Below are positions 27,771 through 36,998 of a stretch of DNA of 64,000 nt, one piece after another (position 1 is the first letter of the stretch; each line of letters starts with the position of its first letter). The translations under genes were made by a program, and so were the position numbers. The notes under the pieces are model-generated. The model was not told the DNA's origin, did not search any database, and worked only from the letters and a program-made list of their open reading frames with translations. Source of the DNA: Paraburkholderia sp. ZP32-5. Lineage in GTDB: Bacteria; Pseudomonadota; Gammaproteobacteria; Burkholderiales; Burkholderiaceae. The stretch is from the NCBI RefSeq assembly GCF_021390495.1, contig NZ_JAJEJP010000002.1:2604001-2668000 (forward strand). The letters are read 5' to 3'.

Positions 27771-28178
27771 TTACGTCCCCGAACCCACCATAAACGCTTC
27801 ATCCGTCGGCACACCAAGCGCGGTCACCAACCGGTTCGTCTCCGACGCCATCCCCACGATCGCGAGCATTTCGGCATATTCCTCGTCGGTCATGCCCTTG
27901 GCCCGTGCGCCGGCCGTGTGCGAGTGGATGCAATAAGCGCAGCCATGCGCGATCGACACCGCCACGTACAGCATTTCCTTCGTCTTCGGATCCAACGCAC
28001 CCGGCGCCATGACTTCCTTGATGCTTTCCCAGGTGCGCTTGAGCGTCTTGGGATCGTGCGCTAGCGCACGCCAGAAGTTGTTGACGAAATCGGAGTTTCG
28101 CGTTGCACGGATATCGTCGAAGACGGCTTTCGCGGCGGGCGACAGTTCGTCATCGGTAAGCAGCGTTACGGTGGTCAT
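27771..28178 (-). CDS. Carboxymuconolactone decarboxylase/AhpD-like protein
   Basis: Small alpha-helical protein (135 aa). The AhpD-like core shows KTKEMLYVAVSIAHGCAYCI followed by HSHTAGARAKGMTDEEYAEM, giving the CxxC..H active site of thiol-peroxidase-like members (Cys-Ala-Tyr-Cys). Such proteins reduce peroxides or protect against reactive acids; without partners the true role is open. It is monocistronic, with eroded DNA on both sides. Confidence 0.88.
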   Translation of the reverse strand: MTTVTLLTDDELSPAAKAVFDDIRATRNSDFVNNFWRALAHDPKTLKRTWESIKEVMAPGALDPKTKEMLYVAVSIAHGCAYCIHSHTAGARAKGMTDEEYAEMLAIVGMASETNRLVTALGVPTDEAFMVGSGT

Positions 28179-28816
28179 TGCATGGCCTTTCGAAGGGATT
28201 TCAGTAGAGAAGAGTTCGTCATGGATGCCTGACTGTCTGGCTGGAGCAGGACGAAACGAACGCGTCGATCAAATTCGAATTATGACAGCGCTGGTTGCCT
28301 CGCCCGGTCCTGCCGATGCGGGTCGCGCTGTTGAACCAACAGTTTCAGGTGAGGGATGCAGCAATCTCGCCGTGGCGTGCCCCGCTCCACGTCCTTGCCG
28401 ACCTGCTCGAGTGGCGCGGCGCTCGCGGGCTTGCTCACCCAGCACGCCGGCCCCGATTCGAGCATCTTGCGGTACACGCGCCGCAGGCCTTCGCTGTTGC
28501 TCGACTGGGCTTCAGCCCATCCATCTGATCGAACAGGGTCATCGATAAACCGAGCGACAATGCCACCATCGTAGCCTCCTCACGCTGGAAAACACGAACG
28601 CAGCGAGGGGCGCTGCGCGGTGCGTATAGTGCTGTAGCGAACTTGCGATGCTTAGCCTCCAGCAGCACGCCTGTCGCGGTCATGCGCGCGTCACCTCTGC
28701 CTCCGTAGTCGCCCTGGCTCTGCACTGGTAGAGGTTCGCCAGGGATTTCACCAAGTTTTCGAACGATTCCCGCCGTGCGACTCTATGCCACAGTGCCATT
28801 CCCAATGGAGCCCGGC
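28179..28816. other. Intergenic stretch, possible short gene fragment
   Basis: No complete gene. Reading leftward from about 28540 to 28285, NSEGLRRVYRKMLESGPACW and VSKPASAAPLEQVGKDVERG form an open, protein-like stretch resembling the N-terminal part of a larger enzyme. It has no start or continuation. It may be a relic of an AAA-type ATPase, but I cannot support that firmly. Confidence 0.35.
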
Positions 28817-29089
28817 ATGCAAGCAGAGACGCTTAAGAAAGCACGCGTGGTTGAACGCTTCCTGAAGTGGACGGCATTGTGCATATTGCTGCTGCCTGTC
28901 GCCTTCTTCCTTTGGGCCCTCGTGGCCTACTCGATATCGGATGCGTGCTGGATTTGCTTATCGCTGGCAATCTATATTTGGCCGGTCGCAGGCGTCCTCT
29001 TTGTCATCTCGGCGGGATTCCACCACGGCGCCACACATGAACGCCCCCAAAGTGGCAGCGCCGGATTTCGAGCTGCGCACGGGCACTAG
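28817..29089 (+). CDS. Small two-helix membrane protein of unknown function
   Basis: 90 aa from ATG 28817, which has TGGAG seven bases upstream; an in-frame ATG at 28775 lacks one. After a basic N-terminus (KKARVVERFLKW) come two hydrophobic segments, ALCILLLPVAFFLWALVAYS and WICLSLAIYIWPVAGVLFVI, and a short polar tail. Probably an inner-membrane protein. No family recognised. Confidence 0.5.
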   Translation: MQAETLKKARVVERFLKWTALCILLLPVAFFLWALVAYSISDACWICLSLAIYIWPVAGVLFVISAGFHHGATHERPQSGSAGFRAAHGH

Positions 29090-29273
29090 CCCCTCCAAGT
29101 TCCTGACGGTCACTCCGCGGTCGCCGGTGCTGTTGCGCATATCCCATTGCGGTCTTAAATTGCGCTCTATGTTTCCGGTCTGAAAGTTCGCTATGACAAC
29201 TGGAGCGCCACACTCTCACTGGCGTTCAAGGATCAGCCTCACCTGCATAGCGAACCTCGCGGCGTGCGCGTGA

Positions 29274-29705
29274 TCAGTAGTACGTCGTCGTAGACGACTG
29301 CAGCTTCGTCAGCGCGCCGCGCTGGAAACGGAACCAGCCCTGTGAGCCTTGCATCACGACTTCATCGTCTAGCCAGAATACGCGCTTGACTGTCATGCGC
29401 GTGCCACAGCGCTGCACAAGTTGGGGAGTATGGCGAAAGTCATACAGCACCGGGCCGGAATCTGTTTGCACGAGCGTGCGCTTGACCGTGTCATTTGTGC
29501 TTCCCACGTCATCGAAATGCGTGAGCGTGTTCGCGCCGAAGCGATCGAAAATTTCCTTGTCGAGCATCGCCACGAAGTGGTGGTCGACGCTCACGAATTG
29601 CAGTGTGCCCGAGGGAGTATCGAGCGGGCCCGACGCGTTGCTTTGCGCATGACCGCAAGTCGCGATAGAGGTGGCCGCGAGCGCAGCGGCGAACAGTCGT
29701 CTCAT
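29274..29705 (-). CDS. Hypothetical secreted protein
   Basis: 143 aa from ATG 29705, chosen because GGAAGG lies four bases upstream; the longer frame adds translated intergenic DNA. The signal peptide MRRLFAAALAATSIATCGHA is followed by a mature domain rich in Thr and Val, with MLDKEIFDRFGANTLTHFDD and FWLDDEVVMQGSQGWFRFQR. Probably periplasmic. Family not recognised. It stands alone. Confidence 0.6.
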   Translation of the reverse strand: MRRLFAAALAATSIATCGHAQSNASGPLDTPSGTLQFVSVDHHFVAMLDKEIFDRFGANTLTHFDDVGSTNDTVKRTLVQTDSGPVLYDFRHTPQLVQRCGTRMTVKRVFWLDDEVVMQGSQGWFRFQRGALTKLQSSTTTYY

Positions 29706-30423
29706 GTTTCCTTCCCGGTTCAGCGGCGTCTCCGACGACAGTCGTGACTTGCGATGCTCCTCGCGAACATTGTCGTCAATTTTGGTCGACACCTCGAAGA
29801 TCTGCAACTCGCCGCATTGCGTCTCGTGACCCGAGCGGCAAGCGTACCGGCGAGGCGCGTCATGCACCAGTCATAAGACGAGCCTGCCGCGTCATTCAAA
29901 GCCGCGCTCCAGGTGGCTGGAATGGAACCTATAGCGGTCCTTGGTCGGCGGTCGGCCCGATGACCGCAAAGGCCGAATAGCTGCCCGCTGTCGCCCTGCT
30001 CGTATTTCCTCGACGTCACATTACCCGTCCTCCCGCGATAACGCCGCTTATCGCGGCACGGTTCGGTGGGACCTGTGTCGTGATCTGCCGACGCGCCCTT
30101 CACGCTCCGGATCATGAAGGCCTCAGCATGGACCCACCTCGCGGCACGTCGCGTTGTCGTAGTCCAGCGGCAGATATCAGAATGGAACGGTCTTTCTACG
30201 CCTTCGTCCAGCGACTGGTCGTCGGCCATTGCTGACGCTGAACGAACGACTCCAGGTGGCCGTTTAAAGACCCAGACCGGTCATTGCTCACATATCCAAG
30301 GTCGAACGACAGCAAACCTTCTTGATCAGCGGGTGACATCGACGCTTTTCTGCCGCTCGCCCCCCCCCGGCAGCCTCAATGTCTCTCAGCCGCTTCCTCG
30401 TGCAAAGCTCGCCAACTTCGCAT
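29706..30423. repeat. Gene-free region with degenerate GACCGC..GGCCGA-type repeats
   Basis: No supportable gene. TGACCGCAAAGGCCGAATAG at 29961-29980, and another degenerate copy around 30190-30290 (GTCGTCGGCCATTGCTGACG), belong to a dispersed repeat style seen again at 27672, 44593, 44928, 45616 and 51446. A run of nine C (30360-30368) precedes the end of the accC operon. No clear terminator for that operon is visible. Confidence 0.45.
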
Positions 30424-31785
30424 TCACCGAAGGATGCTCGCGAGGTGTTCCTCCAGAAAGCCGGTGTGATAATCGCCCGCGCGCACGGCTTCGTCGTCAA
30501 GCAGCGCGAGATGCAAGGGCTTTGTCGTCTTCAGACCGTCGAGTTCAAACTCGGCGAGCGAGCGCTTCATCCGCTGGATCGCCTCCGCGCGCGTCGAATC
30601 CCACACCACGATCTTCGCCAGCAACGAATCATAGAAAGGCGGCACCGTATAGCCATCGAACAGATGCGTTTCCACGCGCACACCCGGCCCGGCCGGTAAG
30701 CGCAGCGCGCCAATCTTGCCCGGCGACGGCATGAAGTTCTTCGCCGGATCTTCCGCGTTGATCCGACATTCGATCGCCGCACCGCGCGGCACGATATCGG
30801 CTTGCGTATAACGCAGTGCTTCGCCGGTCGCGAGTCTCAGCGATTCGCGTACGATGTCGATGCCGGTGATCATCTCCGTCACCGGGTGTTCGACCTGCAC
30901 GCGCGTGTTCATCTCGATGAAAAAGAACTCGCGCGCGGCGGGATCGTAAAGATATTCGACCGTGCCCACGCCGCGATAACCCACCGATGCCGCGAGCGCC
31001 ACCGCCGACGCGCACATCTCCTGGCGCACGTCGTTATCGAGCGACGGTGACGGCGCTTCTTCAACCAGCTTTTGCCGTCGGCGCTGCAACGAACATTCGC
31101 GTTCGAACAGATGAATGGCGCGCTCGCCGTCCCCGAGAATCTGCACTTCCACGTGACGCGCCATGCCGACGAAGCGCTCGAGATACAGTCCGCCATAGCC
31201 GAACGCACTGTGTGCCTCGCGTGCCGCAACCCCGTATTGCGCTTCGAGTTCCTGCGCGTTCGCGGCCACGCGGATGCCGCGCCCGCCGCCACCGGCCGCG
31301 GCCTTCAGCATGATGGGATAGCCCACCGCAGCGGCGGCTTCGAACGCCGCCGCGAGCGACTCGACGACGCCTTCGCTGCCGGGTACCGTCGGCACGCCCG
31401 CCGCTTTCGCGCAGACGCGGGCCTGCGCCTTGTCGCCCATTAGCGTGATCGCGCGCGGCGACGGCCCGACGAAGATCATCCCCGCATCCGCGACGGCCTG
31501 CGCGAACGCCGCGTTTTCCGACAGAAATCCATAACCGGGATGCACCGCGTCCGCGCCCGATGCCTTTGCCGCCGCGACCACGGCCGCGACATCGAGATAA
31601 CTCTTCGCCGCCACCGCCGGACCGATGGTCACGGCCTCGTCCGCCATCCGCACGGCGAGACTATCCTCGTCGGCGGCACTGCATCCCACGACGGTCGTCA
31701 TGCCGAGTTCGCGCGCGGCACGCACGATGCGCACCGCGATCTCTCCGCGATTCGCCACGAACAGTTTGTCAATGCGTGCTTGCAT
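30424..31785 (-). CDS. accC: Biotin carboxylase (AccC-type) of the Pxp operon
   Basis: ATP-grasp enzyme (453 aa) that carboxylates biotin on the carrier protein using bicarbonate and ATP. N-terminal KLFVANRGEIAVRIVRAARE, ATP loop KAAAGGGGRGIRVA, FFIEMNTRVQVEHPVTEMIT and INAEDPAKNFMPSPG are all present. ATG 31785 is chosen over an upstream TTG. It starts 8 bp after the accB stop and is the last gene of the ten-gene operon. Genomes of this group have a housekeeping accBC elsewhere, so this copy is probably dedicated to the PxpBC partner, which carries a carboxyltransferase-like fold. Confidence 0.92.
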   Translation of the reverse strand: MQARIDKLFVANRGEIAVRIVRAARELGMTTVVGCSAADEDSLAVRMADEAVTIGPAVAAKSYLDVAAVVAAAKASGADAVHPGYGFLSENAAFAQAVADAGMIFVGPSPRAITLMGDKAQARVCAKAAGVPTVPGSEGVVESLAAAFEAAAAVGYPIMLKAAAGGGGRGIRVAANAQELEAQYGVAAREAHSAFGYGGLYLERFVGMARHVEVQILGDGERAIHLFERECSLQRRRQKLVEEAPSPSLDNDVRQEMCASAVALAASVGYRGVGTVEYLYDPAAREFFFIEMNTRVQVEHPVTEMITGIDIVRESLRLATGEALRYTQADIVPRGAAIECRINAEDPAKNFMPSPGKIGALRLPAGPGVRVETHLFDGYTVPPFYDSLLAKIVVWDSTRAEAIQRMKRSLAEFELDGLKTTKPLHLALLDDEAVRAGDYHTGFLEEHLASILR

Positions 31786-31793
31786 GCGCTGCC

Positions 31794-32039
31794 TCAATCC
31801 GGGGAGACGATGGCGAGCACCGCGTCGGAATCGACCGCTTCCGCATCCGCGACGACGAACGACATGAGCTTGCCGTCCACGCCTGCCACCACCTCGTTGA
31901 ATTGCTTCATCAGTTCGATGCAGCCGATCACCGTCTCCGCCGTGACCATCTGCCCTTCACTCACGAAAGGAGGCTCGCCGGGCGCGGGACTGCGATAGAA
32001 GGTGCCGGGAATCGGGCTTTTGACATCGACATCCGCCAT
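31794..32039 (-). CDS. accB: Minimal biotin carboxyl carrier protein
   Basis: A stand-alone biotinyl domain of 81 aa, half the length of standard AccB, lacking the N-terminal and Pro/Ala-rich linker regions. The biotin site is GCIELMKQFNEV with Lys45, against the usual EAMKM-type motif; the Met-Lys pair is kept. SPIPGTFYRSPAPGEPPFV is the conserved first half. It lies between pxpC and accC with 15 and 8 bp gaps. It should deliver carboxybiotin to a local acceptor, most likely the PxpB/PxpC complex. Confidence 0.9.
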   Translation of the reverse strand: MADVDVKSPIPGTFYRSPAPGEPPFVSEGQMVTAETVIGCIELMKQFNEVVAGVDGKLMSFVVADAEAVDSDAVLAIVSPD

Positions 32040-32054
32040 GCATGTTCTCCTTGT

Positions 32055-33068
32055 TCAGGCGTCGACCGTATCGGTGGTATCGGCTTCGACGAGTGATTGC
32101 GCCGTGCACAACCGGTCGAGCCTGCGGCGGCCTTCGTTGGCATCATCCATCGTGATGCGGCGAAAACGCAGCTTCGCGTGCGGACGTGCCTGCCCGAGGC
32201 GCCACAACTCGAAGCGCGGCACCGTAAACGGCACGATGAATCCGCCGGCGCTCGGCGAGTCGTGAATGAACACGATCGGCGTTTGTCCCGCGATGCTGAT
32301 GCCGCCGACCGGATAGCCGTGGTCGAGGATGTTCGACGGCTCGCTACCGTGTTCGGCGGGCTTTGCGTAGGCTTGCGGCGAGAAGCTGAATTCCGGTCCC
32401 GACAGCCGCAAGCCGGTGCGATTGCTGTGCGTGCTGACCGTCCATTCGCTATCGAAGAACATCATCACCGAGCGGTCGTCGAGCCATGCGTCGTTCGGGC
32501 CGAGCATCGCGGCGATGCGGCTGTCGTGCGTGCCGCTCGCCGGTGTGGAGATCGGCGGGCGCGCGCTTGCCGGGACCATCCATGCCCTGACGGACGATGC
32601 GGCCTCGCCAAGCGCAAGCTGGTCTCCCGCCTTCAGCGCGCCCGCGCCCATGCCTCCGATACCGGCCATATGGAAGGTCGCGCGCGACCCGAGTACGCTG
32701 GCTGTGGCGATGCCGCCCGCCATCGCGACATAGCCGCGCGCGCCGGTCTTCGCCGCTGCAATGGCTAACGTCTGCCCTGCCTTCACATGAACGGTCCGCC
32801 ACATCGGCACGGGCTGGCCGTCGAGCTTCGCCGCGGTCTCCGCGCCGGTCAGCGCAATCGCGCCATCGCGATGAAAACGCAGCGTCGGTCCGATGAACTG
32901 CCATTCGAGCGCCGCCGTATCGCGCGGATTGCCGACCAGCAGATTGGCGAGCCGGAACGACCAGGCATCGGCGGGACCCGACGGTGGGAAGCCCTGCTCC
33001 CAGAAGCCGATTCGTCCCGGCAGTTCCTGTACCGTCGTTTCGAGTCCGTGTTTGACGACTTCGAGCAT
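32055..33068 (-). CDS. pxpC: PxpC-like subunit, biotin-dependent carboxyltransferase family
   Basis: 337-aa protein of the KipA/allophanate hydrolase subunit 2/5-oxoprolinase subunit C family. Motifs: QELPGRIGFWEQGFPPSGPAD, SFRLANLLVGN, LEWQFIGPTLRF and the late VFIHDSPSAGGFIVPFTVPR. The family shares its fold with a carboxyltransferase domain and with PxpA/PxpB hydrolyses a lactam such as 5-oxoproline using ATP. The ATG is 4 bp after pxpB stop. Next to accB-accC it probably belongs to a biotin-linked variant of the complex. The substrate is unknown. Confidence 0.9.
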   Translation of the reverse strand: MLEVVKHGLETTVQELPGRIGFWEQGFPPSGPADAWSFRLANLLVGNPRDTAALEWQFIGPTLRFHRDGAIALTGAETAAKLDGQPVPMWRTVHVKAGQTLAIAAAKTGARGYVAMAGGIATASVLGSRATFHMAGIGGMGAGALKAGDQLALGEAASSVRAWMVPASARPPISTPASGTHDSRIAAMLGPNDAWLDDRSVMMFFDSEWTVSTHSNRTGLRLSGPEFSFSPQAYAKPAEHGSEPSNILDHGYPVGGISIAGQTPIVFIHDSPSAGGFIVPFTVPRFELWRLGQARPHAKLRFRRITMDDANEGRRRLDRLCTAQSLVEADTTDTVDA

Positions 33069-33072
33069 CGCG

Positions 33073-33930
33073 TTACTCCTTGTCGATTTCGCGCAGCCAG
33101 TCGCGATAGCGCGTGACCGAGAACATCTGATAGTCGACCGACGGATGCTGGTAGGTGCCGTCGTTCACGCGCGCATCGAGGTAGTCGTATTCCTCGCGGT
33201 CGACCGGCGTGAAGCGCACGCGATCGCCGGGGCGAAACAGCGCGAGACTGTCCTTGAAGGCGGCGAGCCGCTGGTCCTTGTCCCAGCTCGGCATCGGCGT
33301 GCGCGCGAAAATCTGATAACCGCCGGGCGTGCGATCGGGATAGATGCACGTCAGCCCGCCACCGAGCCCGATGGTTCCGCGCGGCGTCCATCCACGCGGA
33401 GGGTTGTATTTCGGCGCATGGATGCGGCAACGCGGATCGAGTGGCACGAGCGAGCACAATCCCGGCCAGAAGCCGAGCGCGGCCACCCAGTATTCCGTCG
33501 CAATATGCCGACGCTGCAAGGCCGCACGATCCGCAATGCCATTCGCCTCGCACAGCAGTTCGGGATCGGGCAGTTTGTCAGGATAGGTCTTGCGATACTC
33601 GGCAACGCAAGCTTCCGTCCACGGATCGAAGTACATCACCGGCACCGTGAATAGACGGCTCGGCAGATCGGCGACGCCTTCCTGCTGCTGCGCGAAGATG
33701 CTCCTGATCTCGATGACGACATCGTCATACGCGATCCGGTCCGGGTCATACGACACGAGCAACGACGCCAGTTCGGGTACGAGTTCGACGACACCATCGA
33801 TTTGTGCGCCACGAATCGAATGCGCGAGCGCCTGAACCTTCACGTTCAACTCGAAGCTCATCTCGTTGCCGAGTTCGACTTCGATGAACGAATCGCCTGC
33901 CGGGCTGAATTTCGGCTCGGAGTGATGCAT
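33073..33930 (-). CDS. pxpB: PxpB-like subunit (KipI/allophanate hydrolase subunit 1 family)
   Basis: 285 aa, longer than typical KipI (about 230) owing to an insertion of about 45 residues around YRKTYPDKLPDPELLCEANG. The cyclophilin-like C-terminal domain shows LGFWPGLCSLVPLDPRCRIH and GLGGGLTCIYPDRTPGGYQI. The N-terminal domain has ALAHSIRGAQIDGVVELVPE. It precedes pxpC by 4 bp and follows the ABC permease genes by 32 bp. It should form the PxpBC heteromer. The insertion may serve a different substrate or a contact with the biotin carrier. Confidence 0.88.
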   Translation of the reverse strand: MHHSEPKFSPAGDSFIEVELGNEMSFELNVKVQALAHSIRGAQIDGVVELVPELASLLVSYDPDRIAYDDVVIEIRSIFAQQQEGVADLPSRLFTVPVMYFDPWTEACVAEYRKTYPDKLPDPELLCEANGIADRAALQRRHIATEYWVAALGFWPGLCSLVPLDPRCRIHAPKYNPPRGWTPRGTIGLGGGLTCIYPDRTPGGYQIFARTPMPSWDKDQRLAAFKDSLALFRPGDRVRFTPVDREEYDYLDARVNDGTYQHPSVDYQMFSVTRYRDWLREIDKE

Positions 33931-33962
33931 GAAGAACGCCTCGAAGAAAGGATGAAAACGGC

Positions 33963-34817
33963 TCAGTTCTTGTCCATGCGAACGAAGAGCACCCAGAACA
34001 GCGCGGCGAGCGACGGCAGCACGACCGCCAGCACGATCGTCTCCAGACAGAAGATCACCGGCACCTGCGATTGCTGCGACGACGCCATCATCCAGTTCCA
34101 GATGGGCATGGTTTCCGCCGTACCGCGAAGGAACACCGAGCGCTGCACTTCGTTGAATGAAATGAGAAATCCGAAGGTCCCCGCACCGACGATGCCCGGG
34201 CGCAGAATCGGAAACTCGATATCCCAGAACGTGCGCCAGCCGGACGCGCCGAGATCCGCGGCGGCTTCGACCAGCCGGCTATCGAAGCGCGTGGTCAGCA
34301 CTAGTACGATCAGCAGCGAGAACGGAAACGCCCAGACCAGGTGGCCGAGAAAGATGGACCAGTAGCCGAGCGTGAGGCCCATCATCGGGCGGAGAAAGAT
34401 GAACTGCGCCGCGCCCATCGACATGCCGGGAATGAACAGCGGCAGCACGGCGAGCAGGACCAGCGTGCCGGAGCGCTTCGAGTGCGGCAGCACACGGCCG
34501 ACCAGCGTCGCGGTCACGGCTGTCACCGCGCCGACCAGCAGCCCGATCAGGACACTGATGCCGAATGGCGCGAGCCAGTCGCCGGATGCGAACAGCGCGC
34601 GATAGTTCGCCAATGAGAAGGGCAGCGGCAGGCCGGACAGCGGCTGAGCGCTCACCGACATCAGCGCGAGCCACAGCAACGGAAAATAGATGAAGGCGAG
34701 CGCGCCGAAGCAGATGATCTTCGCGACGCGCGGCCAGCCCGGCCAATAACTCCAGCCACGGCTTCGAGCGTGCGACTGCATCGCCAGTGCGGGCATGTCG
34801 ATGGCGTTCTGATTCAA
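33963..34817 (-). CDS. ABC transporter permease, PotC-like
   Basis: Inner-membrane permease (284 aa, six hydrophobic segments) of the polyamine/opine-type importer. The ATPase-contact loop reads VEAAADLGASGWRTFWDIEF PILRPGI near residues 190-215. Its start overlaps the stop of the upstream permease: the longest frame begins at a TTG inside TTGA, while an ATG (MPALAMQ) lies seven codons later. Either way translation is coupled. It precedes pxpB by 32 bp, tying the importer to the lactam-hydrolysing enzymes. Confidence 0.9.
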   Translation of the reverse strand: MNQNAIDMPALAMQSHARSRGWSYWPGWPRVAKIICFGALAFIYFPLLWLALMSVSAQPLSGLPLPFSLANYRALFASGDWLAPFGISVLIGLLVGAVTAVTATLVGRVLPHSKRSGTLVLLAVLPLFIPGMSMGAAQFIFLRPMMGLTLGYWSIFLGHLVWAFPFSLLIVLVLTTRFDSRLVEAAADLGASGWRTFWDIEFPILRPGIVGAGTFGFLISFNEVQRSVFLRGTAETMPIWNWMMASSQQSQVPVIFCLETIVLAVVLPSLAALFWVLFVRMDKN

Positions 34818-35728
34818 CTTTGCAGACTCCGGAAGGACGTGGACAGATCGGCGAAGCGTCGCGTGATGAAAAACAGCAGCGCGAAGATGGCGCCGATCAT
34901 CAACACGACGAAGCTCGACAGCGCGGCGACCACCGGGTAGCGCAGCGCGCCGTATGCGCTATCCACCGAGTTGCTCAGCATGTTGACGAAGCCGCCGCCG
35001 AGCAGATTCGGCTCGACCCACGACGCGAGTGCCGGCCCGAGCGTGAACACCACGCCCGCCAGCACGCCGGGCAAGGACAGCGGCAGGATGATGTCCATCA
35101 CGATGCGCGCGGGCGTTGCGCCCAGGTCGGCGGCGGCGGAAATCAGCGTGTCGTCGATCACGCTCATGGCCATGTAGATCGGCAGGATCATCATCGGGAA
35201 ATACGACACGACCATGCCGAAATGCACCGCCGTCTCCGTGTACAACATGCCCTTGATCGGCGTCTGGATGATATGCAAAGCCATGAGCAGATGGTTGATC
35301 ATGCCGGTTTCATCGAGAATGCCGCGCCATACGATGATGCGCGACGACTGATCGAGAAAGAACGGGATAGTCAGGAGCGCGAGCACGACCGCCCGCGTGG
35401 TCTTCGAACAGTTGCCCTTGGCCAGCCACAGCGCGGACGGAAACGCGAGCAGCAGTTCGATGACGGTGACCGTCAGCGCGATGCGCAACGTGCGCACGGT
35501 CACCTCGAAACGCCCGGACGTGAAGAGGCTTTCCCACGTCTTCAGCGACGGCTGGTACACCATCATGAAATTGCGGCTGTCGAAGAAGCTGTACGCGACG
35601 AGCACCAGCAGCGGTGCGATCACGACGAACAGCCACACACCGAGAAACCCGCGCAGCAGCCACGGCGAGCGGTCGAGCGGCGTTCGCATGCCGCCGCGCC
35701 GGGAAATCTTCAGCGTTGGTGTACTCAT
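34814..35728 (-). CDS. ABC transporter permease, PotB-like
   Basis: Membrane permease (304 aa) with a signal-anchor segment WLLRGFLGVWLFVVIAPLLV and five more hydrophobic stretches. The EAA loop is SAAADLGATPARIVMDIILP. It forms the heteromeric pore with the PotC-like protein encoded next (4-bp overlap). It lies 33 bp after the binding-protein gene. Both permeases belong to the group for spermidine, putrescine, 2-aminoethylphosphonate or opines, fitting a cationic amine substrate. Confidence 0.92.
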   Translation of the reverse strand: MSTPTLKISRRGGMRTPLDRSPWLLRGFLGVWLFVVIAPLLVLVAYSFFDSRNFMMVYQPSLKTWESLFTSGRFEVTVRTLRIALTVTVIELLLAFPSALWLAKGNCSKTTRAVVLALLTIPFFLDQSSRIIVWRGILDETGMINHLLMALHIIQTPIKGMLYTETAVHFGMVVSYFPMMILPIYMAMSVIDDTLISAAADLGATPARIVMDIILPLSLPGVLAGVVFTLGPALASWVEPNLLGGGFVNMLSNSVDSAYGALRYPVVAALSSFVVLMIGAIFALLFFITRRFADLSTSFRSLQS

Positions 35729-35761
35729 GATGTGTCCTCGTGCCCGCTCCGTTCAGCGACG

Positions 35762-36967
35762 TCAAGCGTTGAGAAAACGCTGCCACTCTTCCTCGATGGA
35801 ATCGGCATGGGATGGCGTGGTCGTGCTCACGAACGGCTTGGCAAACTTGCGGTCCACTTTCTCTTGCGTCGCTTTCAGGTTCTGGATCTGATCCGGCGTC
35901 CAGTTGTTCGCGCTCGCGTATTGCACGGCCAGATCCATATTCGGACCCGCGTAGCCGCGATCGCGCGCCTGCATCGCGCGATACTCGCCGTCGAGGAAGT
36001 AGTTCAGCATCTTGTAGATATTGTCCAGATTGCCGCGGCCCTTCGCCTGCGACGCGATATACGCGCCGTGGCCCCACTTGTAATAACCCTCGTCCGTGTA
36101 CGCATAGCGTGTGGTGCCATCGCCGAGCTTGAGGTTCGCTTCGCGCACGGCCGGTTCCCAGCAGTTCAGCACATCGACTTCGCGATTCGTAAGCAGCTGG
36201 ATCTGTTGCTCGAAGGACGCGACGAGGGTGCGGAACTGCCCCGCCTTCTTGCGTGCGACGAGAAAGTCGACCACCGTTTTCGCCTCGGCGGCCGTGAGGT
36301 CGGCGGGGTCGACGATCTTCGCCTTGCCCGACGATTTCAGATATAGCGCCGCCACGCCGATCGAGTAATTCCAGGTATTGTCGTAACCGACGCGGCCACG
36401 TGTGCGGTCGTCTTCGAAGACGGTCTTCCACGACAGATCGGCCGTGCCGTCTTTTTTCACGCCGAGCTTGTCAGGGAAATAGCCGAAGCTGTCCGCGTTG
36501 CCGATCACCGGCACGCCGTATTGTTTGCCATCCTTGCCGACCACGACGGCCGAGCGCTTCCACACATCGGGTGTACGCTGCCAGAGCTTCAGATTCGGAT
36601 TCTTTTCGTCGATGACGAGATACGCGCCCTGCGGCCCGAGAATGTTCTGCGTGCCGCCTTCGAAGATGAATATATCGGCCTTGTTGCCCATCTGCGAGGC
36701 GAGCACGTCGCGCATGAACACACCGACGTCGTTGTTCGAGCCGATGTATTGCATCTGCAGACCGGTGGATTTCGTCAGCGCCGACCAGTCTTTCAGTTGC
36801 GCGGTCGTCACGCCGTAGGCGCTCACGGTGTTCGACGCAGCCGCGTTCGCGAAGCGGCTCAGGCCCAGCGTGCCGGTGACGGCCAGCGCACCGGTAGCAG
36901 CGAGGCCCTTCAGCATGTCGCGGCGAATCAGATCCAGCTGCGAATGAGTCGAGTGGCGGTCTTTCAT
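35762..36967 (-). CDS. ABC transporter substrate-binding protein, PotD-like
   Basis: Periplasmic receptor (401 aa from ATG 36967, preceded by GAGGG). The N-terminus has LIRRDMLKGLAATGALAVTG, a twin-arginine-like signal. The mature part shows DIFIFEGGTQNILGPQGAYL, YGVPVIGNADSFGYFPDKLG, NREVDVLNCWEPAVREANL and ANNWTPDQIQNLKATQEK, a spermidine/putrescine-type receptor in outline. Ligand residues cannot be assigned reliably. It is between the ATPase gene and two permease genes of the same importer. Confidence 0.9.
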   Translation of the reverse strand: MKDRHSTHSQLDLIRRDMLKGLAATGALAVTGTLGLSRFANAAASNTVSAYGVTTAQLKDWSALTKSTGLQMQYIGSNNDVGVFMRDVLASQMGNKADIFIFEGGTQNILGPQGAYLVIDEKNPNLKLWQRTPDVWKRSAVVVGKDGKQYGVPVIGNADSFGYFPDKLGVKKDGTADLSWKTVFEDDRTRGRVGYDNTWNYSIGVAALYLKSSGKAKIVDPADLTAAEAKTVVDFLVARKKAGQFRTLVASFEQQIQLLTNREVDVLNCWEPAVREANLKLGDGTTRYAYTDEGYYKWGHGAYIASQAKGRGNLDNIYKMLNYFLDGEYRAMQARDRGYAGPNMDLAVQYASANNWTPDQIQNLKATQEKVDRKFAKPFVSTTTPSHADSIEEEWQRFLNA

Positions 36968-36998
36968 GGTCAACCCTCTTTGATGACTACCGGTAACG

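Noticed and set aside
28285..28570. Possible AAA ATPase fragment
   Set aside because: Protein-like but no start and no Walker motif; not firm enough to annotate as a pseudogene.
34787..36346. 519-codon open frame on the plus strand
   Set aside because: Opposite the ABC permease and binding-protein genes, Arg/Gln-rich and without motifs; a shadow.
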